Counted from the first letter of the stretch, positions 44,354 to 56,435 are shown. The stretch: DNA of 64,000 bases from Sorghum bicolor (GCF_000003195.3 NC_012870.2:17538501-17602500); one strand, 5' to 3'. Numbers and translations: made by a program. The notes: generated by a model not told the origin, from the sequence alone.

Positions 44354-46913
44354 CTACGTGGGATGAGGGTGTGTGTGGAGCGGAGAACTCAAAAGATAAT
44401 GAAGCACACCCGCGCCGTTCAAAATAGGTAAAGATGGAATTAATTTTTTTCTAAAAACAGAAATAAAAGTATATCGGAAATTTGATCGCCAGGAATGAAT
44501 TAGTCAGTCAGGTCGGCCAGGCCGCGCCGGAGCGGTCCGTCGGGCCCCGAACCAAACCCGATCGGAGAGGCCCCGGTCGGCAACGGCAACGGCGCCTGCG
44601 GGCTGGTCGCGAGAAACGCGATGGTGGGTTCGAGGCAACGCATGGCCGTCGACCTTCGTGTTGGAGTCTTTCATCAATTGACGGTGTGCATGTAAACCAC
44701 GCGAGGAGAGCACTAGCTAGACTCCAAGTCTCCATGCCAAAGTTGCCAACACGACGGGCAAGTATACCATGCATGTCCGATCCACACGATTGGCCGGTTT
44801 CCCACGCTGACAACGCCGGTAGTAGTGCACAGCAGCAGTCGTGTCGCTGGCGCCGTGCAGTACTCTCCTCGCCCCCCTGTCTCCCACTACCACCGCCCGG
44901 CCCGGCGATCATATCGTCAGATATCCGCCGCATGCCGACGACGACCCCGCCGCATGCATGCCAAATTGCCAAGGAAGGGGAGAGAGCGATCAAAAAGCCC
45001 CGGCACCCGGCGACCAATGGCGAGCAAAAGGGAAATCCAGAGGCCAGCGTCGCTCGCCTCGCTCCAAACCCCGGCCCTAGCTAGGAGAGTAGCTTTTTTT
45101 CACCTCCAAGCGATCGATATGCCACTGCCTTCGATCACTCCCCGGCCTCAAGTTTTCCGCTTTGGCGCTGTCGCCTACTCATGCTTCGTGGTGTCTCGGT
45201 GTCAAACTGACGTGCGTGCGTACGTGCACATGTGTGAGCCCGATCGAGCTGCCGAGAACAGATGCTCCTCGGTGCTGCTCGATCGGCTGGATGATGATCC
45301 ACCTTCCATGCCCAGCTCTTTACATCTCTTTCGATCAATCGACTCTTCATGCTTGGCCCACGACGGCGGCACGCACACAGGCACCACAGCGAGCTCTGCT
45401 GCTTTACTATTTCGGGCTTCAAGAAAACGCCGCCGTGTGCGTGCGTATTATTAGCCTCTGTACGTACGTCCCGCTCCAGGTCTCCGCGCACCGCCTCTCG
45501 TCGCCCTGTCGCCTCTTTTTCCTATGAGAAAAGCTACAGGGTGGTGCGGTACGCCGTGCTGTCCTGTTCCATGAATCTTCTCGTCAGCAAATCCAAAGGA
45601 GTAGATGTGGATCAGATCACAATATGACTGGACACGCACTGTGTGCTGCTGTTCTCGCCAATCGAGCTAGCCCCTTCTCCCTTAACCTGATCATCAGTTA
45701 CCGCCTAATCGCGACATGAGAGTGTCAAGCAAGATAACGCAGCACGGATCATCACTGACGACGGCGATGATCATTCCAGCTCTGCACTGCACCACATTAC
45801 ACGAGGAGTACAACAACAACATTTCCTGCGCGGTCCTGCCTGTGCCTGACCGCCGCAGCGAGCAAGCATCTGGGCATCTGGCCCCTACCACCCCTCTGCC
45901 CAGGCCCTGGCGCCCACGACGAGCACAAATTCTCGAGCGTCCTTCTCCCCTTTTCTGCCCCCACGACGAGCATCATTGGCCCGCGGAAGAAGATTGATTG
46001 CAGGTGAAAATTTGCGAGACCCCTTTTATCGGCGACTTTCGGGTGGCTGGCATCGGCCACTTCGTCGTCGCCGGCCCGCTCTTGCTTTTCGCCAGGCGGC
46101 CTGCTAGATCCGTCGCCATCGGACATTTGACGAGTGATAATAAAGGCCAAAGCAAAGCTCAGCTCTTTTCATAATTGCCTCGGTTCTTATTTACATACTA
46201 CGTGCTTGCTGTTACTGTTAGGGCAAAGTACAGTGAATTGAAGAAGAAGAAGAATGGCCGCAACATGCATGTCAATTATTGTCCCCTGATGCTGATGCGT
46301 CCTCCTGAACTGCCGAACGAAGCAGACAAGATGGCGCGACAGATTGAACAATTAGGCCTTGCTTCATGGCCTGAAAGCAAATATTTCACAGTGTCGTCGC
46401 ATCGCATCTCGCCATTATAGGTTCTGCTGCAGTGGCCTCGTCGAGTCTAATGATCTCCACTACAGATAAGCTACGTGTAGTGTAGGTAGTGTCCGTTTCC
46501 ATGGCCTCCGCCCACCGATCCCCGGCCTCGCGCTGCCACCGGGGGGGAAAAAAGCCCGCGCCTTTTCACTGCTCAGAACACAGGAGGACCAGCAGGCCCC
46601 AATACTTCCGTGCTCGATTGTTCGCTTGGCATCTGGAGTGATGGATGGCGCATCATTCCCATGCCAAGTGCCAGTGCCAGCGGCATGCGGCCAGGCACAA
46701 CTCAACGGACGGCCTCAAAGAAACGCGCGCCTCTCCGCCACACACTTCGCGTCAGGGAGGCTGGGCCGGGCGCCGGGGGGCCTCCGCGGGGACACGCTGC
46801 GCTGCCTCGGGGTGTTGCCACTCATGGCTGACGGACGGACGCATGGTTCCAGTCCAGGGGAGGAGGCAGAGACAGGGATTGCTTGATCGCTGCGCCTTCG
46901 CAATTGCTTTCCA

Positions 46914-46939
46914 GTGTGTGTGTGTGTGTGTGTGTGTGT
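46914..46939. repeat. (GT)13 microsatellite
   Basis: Twenty-six bases of perfect GT repeats. Confidence 0.97.
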
Positions 46940-48983
46940 TGACACTGGGTGAGTTGGTGATCGAGCGGGTCCGGCCATCAGCTGGCGATCAGGCAATAGG
47001 CATGAAGGAATTTGTCATGAGTGTGAGTGGCCAGTGGCTGGCCACAGGTGGGCTGCTGAACGGTGAAACGAATAGCTAGCGTACCCACGGGATAAAGTGG
47101 CGGAGGAGCCTCGAGGTTCTCCGCTCGATCCTTTTCGGCGTGGGACTGATGGCCGAGAGCAAAAGGCCTGGCGCGCAGCATCAGCTGCTGCTGCAGGAAC
47201 AGATTGGACAGAAGAAGAGCGCGCGGCTTCTTTAATCCGTCCACCCCGCGCTACAGTGCTACAGTTCCGAGTGCAGGTGTAAAATGGTAGAGTAGTATCT
47301 GAACTTTTGTTCACCGTCACGGCAAACACATCGTCAGAGCTCGCATAAGGCAAGAATCTGATCTCTCTACCCAATCTTCTTCAGTAACCAGTGACAACAC
47401 CCTGTGCTGTGTGTCAGTTAAGGTCACTTGCAACGTGGGCGATCCTGTTGCTAGCTACCTACATACCGTCTCAAAGCAAAGCTAGCTGGTCATGGCCTCT
47501 CATGCATGCATGCAGGCTGCTTAAGGAAGGAAAGGCATCAACGACCCAAAGTGCCACAACCCCACACCACCGTACTGTCTCTTCACACTAGCAGCAGGGT
47601 GTGCATGTCTCTCTGCATCCTGCCTTCTCGTCCTCGATCACCGTTGTGAAATGGACACCAGGAAGAAGAAGAGCAAATACTACTCCTAAGTGGCACGGCC
47701 ATGACAGAGGATCAGTATCCTTGATTCGACGGAACAAAATCATGGTACTACCTAGTATCGCATTTCATGCTGCATGATCTCTCTCGGTGGCATAGGATGC
47801 GGCAGTTTAGTGGCGTTTAGGGGGCGCCGCGGAAAGCACTTCTTTTTCTGATGCAGACTCCAGGACGGCCAAGATGCCTCGGCTCGGTTCATTGAACTTT
47901 TCCGGTGGCGTTTGGTTCCTCGGCTAGCTCAAGTGTAAAGCATCACGGATGCATCAGTGGGGCAGACTGTTGTGCCACGTTGTGAGCATAATCTTTTTAA
48001 TTGCAGTGTTAGCAGCTAACCTAGGTTGGTTGGTGCAGTTGTGCTGATGACGCCTGGCTCGAGGACAAGCTGTGGCGAATCAGGTCGGCCGCTTTACGAA
48101 CTACTACTACTATACGACGCATCGATGAGATTCTCCTGCCATGGCGATCTTTTCTGGCAAGGGTTTGGTTTAATATAAGCGAGAGGCTTTTAATTTGCGA
48201 GTAACCATTCTCATGAATGATTGTTGCTGTTTTTGTCTCATAGTAATAAATTCAGCCCTTTTCAGACTAGCGAGCAGGCTCATCAGATCAGACGTGGCGT
48301 TTGGCGTTTATTGCTTTGGCATAGGCGCATACTAGCTACTGATCAGACTGCTCTCCGCATTCAGAGTTCAGACCGAGACAGAGAGGGATGCGTCTCCGCC
48401 ATTCGTGCCTCGCGCGGCTTGCCAAGCCAGAGGCTGAGCATGCATCTCCCGTTACTAGCACGGGGCTCATCGGCCATGAATGCAGGTTTCCATCGGTGCA
48501 GCTTGGATCGAGACTTGGAGCCGGACTGAACATGTGGACAATGCGAGAACAACGGGTCTGACTCTGACCCGACCACACAGAGTTCAGAGCCACAAGATTG
48601 CAAAGCAAGTAGGAGTACTCCTGGCTAGCATGGATCATTGCACGGTCAGGTACAGTACTCCTGCAAGACCACCACACCACACTTGATAGAGAATGACGCA
48701 AAAGAGGGAAAAAAAAAAGGGTCAGGATCAAGTGGAGGAAGTACTAGGGCTCAAAATCTACAGGCCACTAGTAGTGCCACTGCCATCGGACGGACGTAAC
48801 GGCACTGACCAAAATGACAGTAGCACTCTGATTAATTGCAGAAGGAGAGGAACATCAAAGTCCTGTTGACTTCACAGGCATTAGCAGCAAGCTCACAACG
48901 AAGCTCCGATTCCTCCAAAGATCTTGCGAGCAATCAGTCACCGACACGCGGGCCCTATGATGCCCTGAGAGTCCAGTCCGGTA

Positions 48984-49143
48984 TTACTGCTTCTATACAT
49001 GCAGCTCTGTTTATTACCGACAACCTGACAAACGAAATTTTCTAAGTAGTTGCTAATTAGGGTTTAGGGTTTTACTGCTTCTATACATGCAGCTCTGTTT
49101 ATTACCGACAACCTGACAAACGAAATTTTCTAAGTAGTTGCTA
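48984..49143. repeat. 72-bp direct duplication with a telomere-like spacer
   Basis: The unit from ttactgcttctat to agttgcta occurs at 48984-49055 and 49072-49143 without visible differences. The 16-bp spacer contains gggtttaggg. Confidence 0.95.
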
Positions 49144-49321
49144 TATAGAACACGCCCCCCGATGTTCGGAATCTTCGGATGGGCTTGTTCCTAGTTCCCA
49201 CTTTCCATGCCATGAGATCATCTTCTATTATTTTCTCCCAGAAAAATATATCCTTTGCATCTTCTTCCATTATTGCACATGAGCCCAGTATGCTAAACGA
49301 AGGCTTCTTCGCTGACACTGA

Positions 49322-49564
49322 GGTCTTGTTTAGATACATCCAAAAACCCAAAACTTTACAAGATTCTCCATCACATCAAATCTTGCGGTACATGTATGGA
49401 ATATTAAATATAGATAAAAATAAAAACTAATTACACAATTTGCCTGTAAATCGCGAGACGAATCTTTTAAGCCTAGTTACTCCATGATTGGACAATGTTT
49501 GTCAAATAAAAACGAAAGTGCTACAGTGTCAAAATCCAAAAAGTTTTTGCATCTAAACAAGCCC
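49322..49564. mobile_element. MITE of the ggccttgtttagtt family, 243 bp
   Basis: The ends ggtcttgtttagat and atctaaacaagccc are flanked by tga at 49319-49321 and 49565-49567. Confidence 0.85.
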
Positions 49565-49567
49565 TGA

Positions 49568-50217
49568 CCCGGGCTCCAAATCACTGATGAGTGTGTAACG
49601 ATTAGTCCCTGAACTAATAGAATAGTGAATTAGTGATGAGCCCATGCGGTCAACAAAATAAGGCATCAGCGTATTCAAATCGTTCTGCTGGTTAGGCTCC
49701 TCTTCCGGTCTATTCCTAGGTAGGGTTATAGGATAACTCTATAACTAGCCCACTATCAATAATTTACACTATTTTTCAGATGTTTTTATTTCTTAGCTTG
49801 GCATTTTATTTTCCAAGAAGAAACAATATCTGTTGAGGCCGCAAACCTTGTCAATGCTATTAAAAAATTTGGCACATTAATGCTGCCAAGAATTTCGCAG
49901 GGCTCAGTATTATTCTGACCTCCTGCCGTCTGCCTTAAAAAAAAAACTGACCCTGCACACAGAGCGTCGGACAGCTAGTAGCTTATCGGCCGTTTATTTT
50001 GTCACAAGCTTTGCTTAAACAAGGTACTTTTTTTTTGCGAGCATAAACAAGGTACTTCGAAGCACACCTTAACTGAGATGATGCTCTTCCATTTCCACTG
50101 CTATCTTTTAGTTTGCATTATTATCGAGAGCAGTTGGGAGATGCTACTAGCTGCCTCAAGTGGAGGGATGCCATTGACCTCGATCCATCCCCCTCATGTG
50201 CGTTCGCACAGCCTCCC
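49568..50217 (+). promoter_or_regulatory. Upstream region of the NIP3;1-like gene
   Basis: This is the 650 bp between the last MITE and the TATA box. No further element is identified with confidence. Confidence 0.4.
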
Positions 50218-50224
50218 TATATAC
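50218..50224 (+). promoter_or_regulatory. TATA box of the NIP3;1-like gene
   Basis: tatatac in a C-rich setting (cagcctccctatatacacagcc), followed by CA/CT-rich leader sequence. This predicts transcription starting at about 50250 and an unspliced leader of about 800 bases. Confidence 0.65.
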
Positions 50225-50397
50225 ACAGCCCCACGCACCCACACCACACCACCTCGCCCTCCAAACCCCATCATCACCCACCTGCCCTTTTCCATTTGCT
50301 TTGCTAGCTTCTTCCTCCTCTCGTCACCTCGCCATTGCATCCCATCTTGTGCTCCCAGTTCTTGCTGCTGCTAGCTCGATCTTTCGCATGCGTCTAA

Positions 50398-50427
50398 CTC
50401 CGTTCTCCCAATCCTAGCAAGCCCTGA
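50398..50427 (+). promoter_or_regulatory. Upstream ORF of nine codons in the NIP3;1 leader
   Basis: ATG 50398 opens nine codons ending with TAG at 50425-50427. It is the first ATG after the predicted start site. Confidence 0.55.
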
Positions 50428-50510
50428 GAGAGACTGTTCTTGTGAGAGAGCTGGACACCATCTCCCCACCCATTACGCCTTAGCCAAACCTTGAGAAAAA
50501 CCTGTGGAGC

Positions 50511-50516
50511 ATGTAA
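50511..50516 (+). promoter_or_regulatory. AUG-stop (AUGUAA) minimal uORF 1
   Basis: The sequence gagcATGTAActcc. In Arabidopsis NIP5;1 an AUGUAA in the leader stalls ribosomes when boron is high and triggers mRNA decay. Presence is read directly; function here is inferred from that homologue. Confidence 0.7.
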
Positions 50517-50682
50517 CTCCAGTCCCTATCAAAAATCCAAACCCAACCCCCAAAAAAACACACAAAAAAAAGAAATCAAGATCTCCAAAAGCATCGGTGT
50601 TGCGAAGCGAGGCGTAAGTTTTGGTAGGCTGGATACTTCCCCACTAATTCCTTAGCACAAACTCAACAAAAGCCTCCGGATC

Positions 50683-50688
50683 ATGTAA
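50683..50688 (+). promoter_or_regulatory. AUG-stop (AUGUAA) minimal uORF 2
   Basis: The sequence ggatcATGTAAgttt. It also looks like a splice donor (GTAAGT), so part of the RNA could be spliced here and lose it. Confidence 0.65.
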
Positions 50689-50763
50689 GTTTCGCCATCA
50701 TCTTTGCTCGCCACCCAACTGACAAAAAAACCAAAAAAAAAAATAGCAAGACCATCCAGCATC

Positions 50764-50775
50764 ATGCATCGCTAG
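50764..50775 (+). promoter_or_regulatory. Three-codon upstream ORF
   Basis: ATG CAT CGC TAG, lying between AUG-stops 2 and 3. Confidence 0.5.
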
Positions 50776-50876
50776 TTGTAGCCATACATCAGTCGTAGTC
50801 TCTGCTAGTGATCGGCCTGCTGGAGCCCATCATCCGGCCATTATCATAGCATCACCTCAGCAAAAACCATCAAATC

Positions 50877-50882
50877 ATGTAA
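50877..50882 (+). promoter_or_regulatory. AUG-stop (AUGUAA) minimal uORF 3
   Basis: The sequence aaatcATGTAAttag, 171 bases before the main ATG, closest to the coding region. No other ATG lies between it and the start codon. Confidence 0.7.
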
Positions 50883-51047
50883 TTAGTACACTTCAGTGAC
50901 CTATTTCTGCTGCACTGCCGGCAGTCCAAAAAACCAAAAAAAAAAGAGATTGTCTTCGAGAGTGAGAGCGAGAGAGCAAGAGAGGGAGAGAGGAAGCAAG
51001 CAGGTGCTGGGGTAGAGCTAGCAATTGCAACCGAGCAGCAGCTAGCA

Positions 51048-54000
51048 ATGGCGGAGCCGGGGTCGACGACGCCGCCGAACGGGTCTGCGCCGGCGACGCC
51101 CGGTACGCCGGCGCCGCTGTTCTCCGGCGGGCCGCGGGTGGACTCGCTGTCGTACGAGCGCAAGTCGATGCCGCGGTGCAAGTGCCTGCCGGCGGTGGAG
51201 GGGTGGGGCATTGCGACGCACACCTGCGTCGTCGAGATCCCCGCGCCGGACGTCTCGCTCACCCGCAAGGTACGCCACCACCGTCCACATGCGCGTGCAC
51301 ATGCACGTTCTTGAACTCGCATTTTCTTCTTAAAGTTCTTCTCGTTCTTGAGAGGGCCACGGACATTTCGTCTCTCTCTAGCTCCGGCCGTGTGATGCTT
51401 TCTCTTCTTCTTCTTTTTCTGCCTGCACGGTTTATTTTCTTATATATCCATACATACGTCGGTTCTTTGACGTTATTTTTGTGTTTGTATATTCTGCTAT
51501 TATTAGTCGATGAGGGTACAGACATGCATCCTCTTATTTTATACTGTGTAGGTCAAAACTAACGTTACAACAGTCATGTGTCTGAAAGCCTGTAACAACA
51601 CGGCCCTGACAGTACTACCTTTGTATACAAAAAAAAAAATGTAGTAGGCGCGATCGATGTGTCATAAGTTGTTGACTGTTGAAAATTGATTCCTTTTGCC
51701 GCCAAAGCTTCAAACTCTAGGCATTATTAGTATGGGCGCCAGTTACAGTAGCTAATCACTGACAATTTCTGTGATCTTATATATACTGCTCAAATTGGCT
51801 CTTTATGACATTGTTCTTGAAATCCCTCGGTTTTGCATGATGATGGCTTGATGAGGGACACTTTGAACTGGAAGCAGTTGTGCTTGTGCTCCATATGTCC
51901 GTAGGACAAATCAATTTTCAGAATCTTTCTAGGCATGCACCAGCTAGTTCTTTATTTGGCGCCCTTTAAACTAAGGATTACAAGTGGTCAGGCTAACTGT
52001 ATGAGACAAAAGATCACGATCACACTAACATGCATGGTCTCAACTGTTTCGTTCGCAAGAGGTAGTGATGAATGGTGATCGATCATCCATTTCAAATTAT
52101 AAGTTATTCTAACTGTTTTTATATTCATACAAAATTTGGAATGATGGGAGTACATACCAATTAATTTTGACTTAAAAATTCAATTAATTTTGATGATTTA
52201 TAATTTGGAATGGACATACCAGCTTGTTTAGACGTCCATGTATGTGCTGAATCTATGTGTGCATGTGTGGTTTCATGTGAAATTTAGACTAAATTTTACG
52301 CCAAACCACTCTCGCACACATGATTTAAGATGGATATATGACCATCCAAACAAGCCTAACTATGAACGTACTAGTATTAGCTACTGTATGCGCTAGTGGT
52401 AGTACAGTAGCTTCGCAAGCCATGCCTTGGGATTAGCAGCGGCTACAAACCGACGAGGACGTTGGATCTGACGCAGGCGGTCAGGAAGCCAGAGCGCCTT
52501 GTTCTTGTTCAGGCATCTAGGAATATTTCTTCAAAAAGCCCACACATGAATCTAAAAGAAAATCATTTACCATCATCAACTCTGGTACGAGCAAATTTTT
52601 GCGGATCACACCTTGCTAGCATGCGAACAAGCACATAATAATAAGAAGAAAACGCCACTAAAATTCACTAGCAAATAGTGTACCTAGAAGTAGCATAGTT
52701 GGTGGGGTGTGATGGGCCGGCTGATCGATCTCCACGCTGCCTGAAGCCTGCATAACGCGCTCCCCTGTTGTGAGCCCGGAAGTACACAAAAAGTGGCTGG
52801 AATTTTTGGCTTGGCTAGGCGGCGCCACCCTGCGACGACCACACGTACCAAACGGGGATGGGTGTCGCTTGTGCGACGCCACACCATCGTGTCCCCTAAC
52901 CGACCGCCATTCAGCTTGTTTCCTGTGCTCTCCAGGTATAACCACTCCCGGGAAATGATACTGTGTACGCTTGTTTGAATTTTGTATTGGGTTGATGAAG
53001 TTCTATTTGCTGGATTTGGGTTCCTTGCATTGATCCCCGGGGAGAAGCTAAGTCCAAAGAACAAATCAATTAATTGGTCAAAAATCAGTGACCCCATACA
53101 TATAAATATTTTTCTGTATTTGGCTATGTTGCTTTCATACTTAATTCCTCCATGCTTTAATGGGTACAGCTGAGGTCTTACGTCTTATCCCCCCCAAAAA
53201 AAACATTTAGTTCAATAATGGAAATGGTTTTGACCTATAAACTACTCAATCTATTTCAAATTATAAGACATTTGATTTTTTTACCCTAAATTTGACCATT
53301 CATCTTATTTAAAACATTTATACAAAATATCATTTTTTTATCGTGGCTTGATTTATTAATAAAAATTTTTTAACAATAACTTAAATTTAACTATGTTTGT
53401 ATAATGGATGGAGTACTTTGGTAACTTTCGACCATTATTGTAGCACCGCCACAATTGAGTACTGCTTGTTTTTTAGGCAATAAATAGAGTGTACTGTCAA
53501 AAAGTGACGTTTCTCAAACGTGACAATAAACTGCGTCTACTCCATGTACTTCTAAACTAAAGCTCATGTGGAAGAATTGTACATGTGTACTAAATCGGCC
53601 AGCTTGTCACGTTCCTCAGCTTTGAATTGAAAACACACGGGCCTAGTTACGTTGTCGATAAGGAGCTACGTATAGTGTTTTTGGAACAAAGAAAATGGTA
53701 CCCCCAACTCCAATTATTTCGTGATAAGGTACGGTTCTTGGACGTGACACGTCAAAAAGGGCTATACTATGTCCCAAACTCAAGTTGACCCGGGCACCCG
53801 GCCGGCGATGGATCCAGGCGTCCGTGACCGGAGTGGTTGCATGCGTTGTTTTGGCTCGCGCGCCGGTCACGTCCATTCCAGTCTCAATCTGTCCATGGGT
53901 TGACAAGATCGCTGAATTATTGGCCCCCGGCTATAATATCGATTGGGTGTTGTTTTGGTCAATTCTAGCTAGATTATGCATGTTGTTTTGAAACAAACAA

Positions 54001-54998
54001 AATTCAAATAAATTTCGGCAAACAAACACACACACGCATTGGAAACTGTAAATAATAATGTGGTTCCTGTATCTGATGATGGGGCATGCATGCATGTGCG
54101 CGCGCGTACGTGTTGCTCCTACGTACACTACAGCTCGGCGCGGAGTTCGTGGGCACGTTCATCCTCATCTTCTTCGCGACGGCGGCGCCGATCGTGAACC
54201 AGAAGTACGGCGGCGCGATCAGCCCGTTCGGGAACGCGGCGTGCGCGGGGCTGGCGGTGACCATCATCATCCTGTCGACGGGCCACATCTCCGGGGCGCA
54301 CCTGAACCCGTCGCTCACCATCGCGTTCGCGGCGCTGCGCCACTTCCCCTGGCTGCAGGTGCCCGCGTACGTGTCCGTCCAGGTGCTGGGCTCCATCTGC
54401 GCCAGCTTCGCGCTCAAGGGCGTCTTCCACCCTTTCCTCTCCGGCGGCGTCACCGTCCCCGACGTCACCATCTCCACCGCCCAGGCCTTCTTCACCGAGT
54501 TCATCATCTCCTTCAACCTCCTCTTCGTCGTCACCGCCGTCGCCACCGACACACGCGCCGTACGTATATACATACATACATGGTGCTTGCATATCGGTAT
54601 ATATATAAAGCACCATCGTCGATGATCAGGTTCAGCTCTGAATGAACCTCTGTTTGTTGCGTGCAGGTGGGTGAACTCGCCGGGATCGCGGTGGGAGCGG
54701 CCGTGACGCTGAACATCCTCGTCGCCGGGTAAGTCTCCTTGCATTGCTTGCTTATGTATTGTAGTAGCACGCACGTACGTGAGGTGATGAGCATGCATGC
54801 AGGCCGACGACGGGCGGGTCCATGAACCCGGTGAGGACGCTGGGGCCGGCGGTGGCGGCGGGGAACTACAGGCAGCTGTGGATCTACCTGCTGGCCCCGA
54901 CGCTGGGCGCGTTGGCGGGGGCAGGCGTGTACACGGCGGTGAAGCTCAGGGACGAGAACGGCGAGACGCCGCGCACGCAGCGCAGTTTCCGCCGCTGA
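51048..54998 (+). CDS. NIP3-1: NIP3;1-type aquaporin, boric acid channel
   Basis: Four exons join to 301 residues: 51048-51269, 54134-54559, 54667-54728 and 54803-54998, all with GT/AG borders. The N-terminal tail is proline/serine/threonine-rich (residues 1-35). The channel has six membrane spans and two half-helices. Here the usual NPA boxes are NPS ([10 protein letters not shown]) and NPV ([12 protein letters not shown]), as in Arabidopsis NIP5;1, and the selectivity-filter Arg follows NPV. Group II NIPs of this form pass boric acid. Rice NIP3;1 and maize TASSEL-LESS1, very similar proteins, are needed for boron uptake and distribution. The first intron is long (2.86 kb) and the leader has several uORFs that probably tune expression to boron. 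The C-terminus ends RSFRR. No frame damage. Confidence 0.95.
51270..54133 (+). other. First intron of the NIP3;1-like gene
   Basis: The donor is cgcaag|gtacgc and the acceptor actacag|ctcgg. It contains a Stowaway-like remnant at about 53241-53414 (acattttaatttataagac-like ends, gtataatggatggagta) and a smaller one near 52090-52215. Otherwise single-copy-like. Confidence 0.85.
53241..53414. mobile_element. Stowaway-like MITE remnant in the intron
   Basis: It starts ctactcaatctatttc and ends ataatggatggagta, the Stowaway pattern with some decay. Confidence 0.55.
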
Positions 54999-55360
54999 TC
55001 ATGACGACGCGCGAGACATTATTGTCCGGCCGGCCGTGCACGTCACGCGCCCTCGTCGTCCTCCTCCGCGTAACGCACGGCCACGCCGCGCGCGCGTCCG
55101 TGGTGTCCGTCTCGTACCGTGTCAAGTGTATCGTGTCGGTGTCGAGTCGGTACGTACTGTGTCCGTGTCTGTGTTGCAATAAGCCCCGTTCTGCTTCGTC
55201 CAGAACGGCCGGCGGCGTCCAGTGCTATGTGTGGTCTGTGTTGTGACTTGTGAGTCGGATTATTCTGGGTCGTCATTCGTCAAAGAGTCGTGTGTTTTGA
55301 ACGAGTCTCTCGGTGTCGGGTTTGATGCGATCCATCATCGTGTGTCTTGAATAAAAGCCA
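54999..55360 (+). other. 3' UTR of the NIP3;1-like gene, with poly(A) signal
   Basis: The sequence aataaa at 55350-55355 lies 352 bases after the stop codon. The end of transcription is probably within 30 bases after it. Confidence 0.55.
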
Positions 55361-55761
55361 CGCTGATGCACCGGCTGACGGGCATCTGGATGTGTGGTTT
55401 CTGAAGTAGGACTGATTTGCTTTACTTTCCGGGTCCTTAAGTCCTTGGAGCCCTCTCGCCTCTCGGGCAGTTTTTGCTTGAGCTAAACGCACCGAATGTT
55501 CATAAAATTTCGCAAAAAAAAAAGAAGAAGAATGTTCATAAACTTACGGATTTTTTGCTTTAAAAAAACATATACGGATTTTTTTAGTCAGATTAATTAA
55601 CTTCAAAAGATGGTTTTTTTAGATTTATACAAAAAAACAAGTTATTCATCGCAATTCTAAATTTCAAAATAACTGTCAAATCTAGACAACCACGGCTTAA
55701 GATCTCACCATTAAGGTGAGGAAAAGTGAGCTTAGCTAACTTCCGACTCAGATTAATACTA
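55361..55761. other. Intergenic DNA
   Basis: A-rich in the second half. No gene or repeat is recognised. Confidence 0.4.
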
Positions 55762-55769
55762 CCTGCAAT

Positions 55770-56435
55770 TAAGGATGAAAACGGTCGGAAACGTCGAAAA
55801 ACTCCTAAATTGTTTTCTACTTTTATATTTGAAATACGAAAACGAAAACGAAAACGGTAAAGTCGAACATGAAAACGAACGCGAACTTACGAAATATCAG
55901 GAATTTCGAAAACGAACCAATTCGAGCGGATTTATGTCGAACACGGTCGATATACGAAAACTCAATACGAAATAGCGATGTGTAGTACCAAGTGCATAAC
56001 TAAGTATATACACGATCAAGTTTAAATGCATATAATAATTAAAAAGTGCATGATTCTTAGTCTTAGGTATTTAATACAGTAGCCCACACATAAATAAGAA
56101 CCAGTAATTAATAGCTACCAGGAACAGCTAGCCACTAGTAGAAAGAACACAGATGCATGGTGAGTACTCTGTAATTGGGCTGTGTGACCGTGCAGTTGAC
56201 TAAATTCGGTTTAAACCAAATTTTGAATTCAAAATATTTCAAAATAAAAGTAGAAAAGTAGAAAACGGTCGAAAAATGTCTAAACCGTTTTCTACTTTTA
56301 AATTTGAAATACGAAACATCTAAAATACGAAAGCGAAAACGGTAAAGTCGGACAAAAAAATACGAATTCGATCAGATCCAATATAGAAAGCGGTTCGATT
56401 CAGTTCGGGATATTTCCGTTCCGTTTTCATCCTTA
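55770..56435. mobile_element. hAT element, Ac/Ds-like, non-autonomous
   Basis: The ends are perfect 15-bp inverted repeats starting taaggatgaaaacgg, similar to the Ac end (tagggatgaaa). The 8-bp flanks cctgcaat (55762-55769) and cctccaat (56436-56443) match in 7 of 8. Many aaacgg and cgaaaacg words lie near both ends, as in Ac/Ds subterminal regions. No transposase. Confidence 0.85.

Larger units (their letters stand above)
44354..49318. other. Long intergenic region
   Basis: About 5 kb of mixed composition. Open frames at 44482-45084 and 44825-45454 overlap in many phases and show no domain, so I do not call them genes. It contains a (GT)13 run at 46914-46939 and a 72-bp tandem duplication at 48984-49143. 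Distal regulatory sequence for the NIP3;1 gene could be here, but nothing proves it. Confidence 0.5.

Noticed and set aside
44482..45454. Two long open frames (200 and 209 residues) in different phases
   Set aside because: They overlap each other and others on the opposite strand, are rich in arginine and serine as expected for GC-rich non-coding DNA, and show no domain, splice sites or start context.
49059..49071. Interstitial telomere array
   Set aside because: Only about two units (gggtttaggg) are present, too few for a telomeric tract.
13978..49143. CRISPR-like arrays
   Set aside because: All repeats here are microsatellites, minisatellites or single duplications; none has constant repeats with unique spacers, and the DNA is from a plant.
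50078..50417. 98- and 73-residue open frames before the aquaporin
   Set aside because: They start upstream of the predicted transcription start and have no domain; the region is promoter and leader.
54004..54798. 264-residue open frame on the minus strand
   Set aside because: It is antisense to exons 2-3 of the aquaporin gene, where third-position GC bias keeps other frames open.
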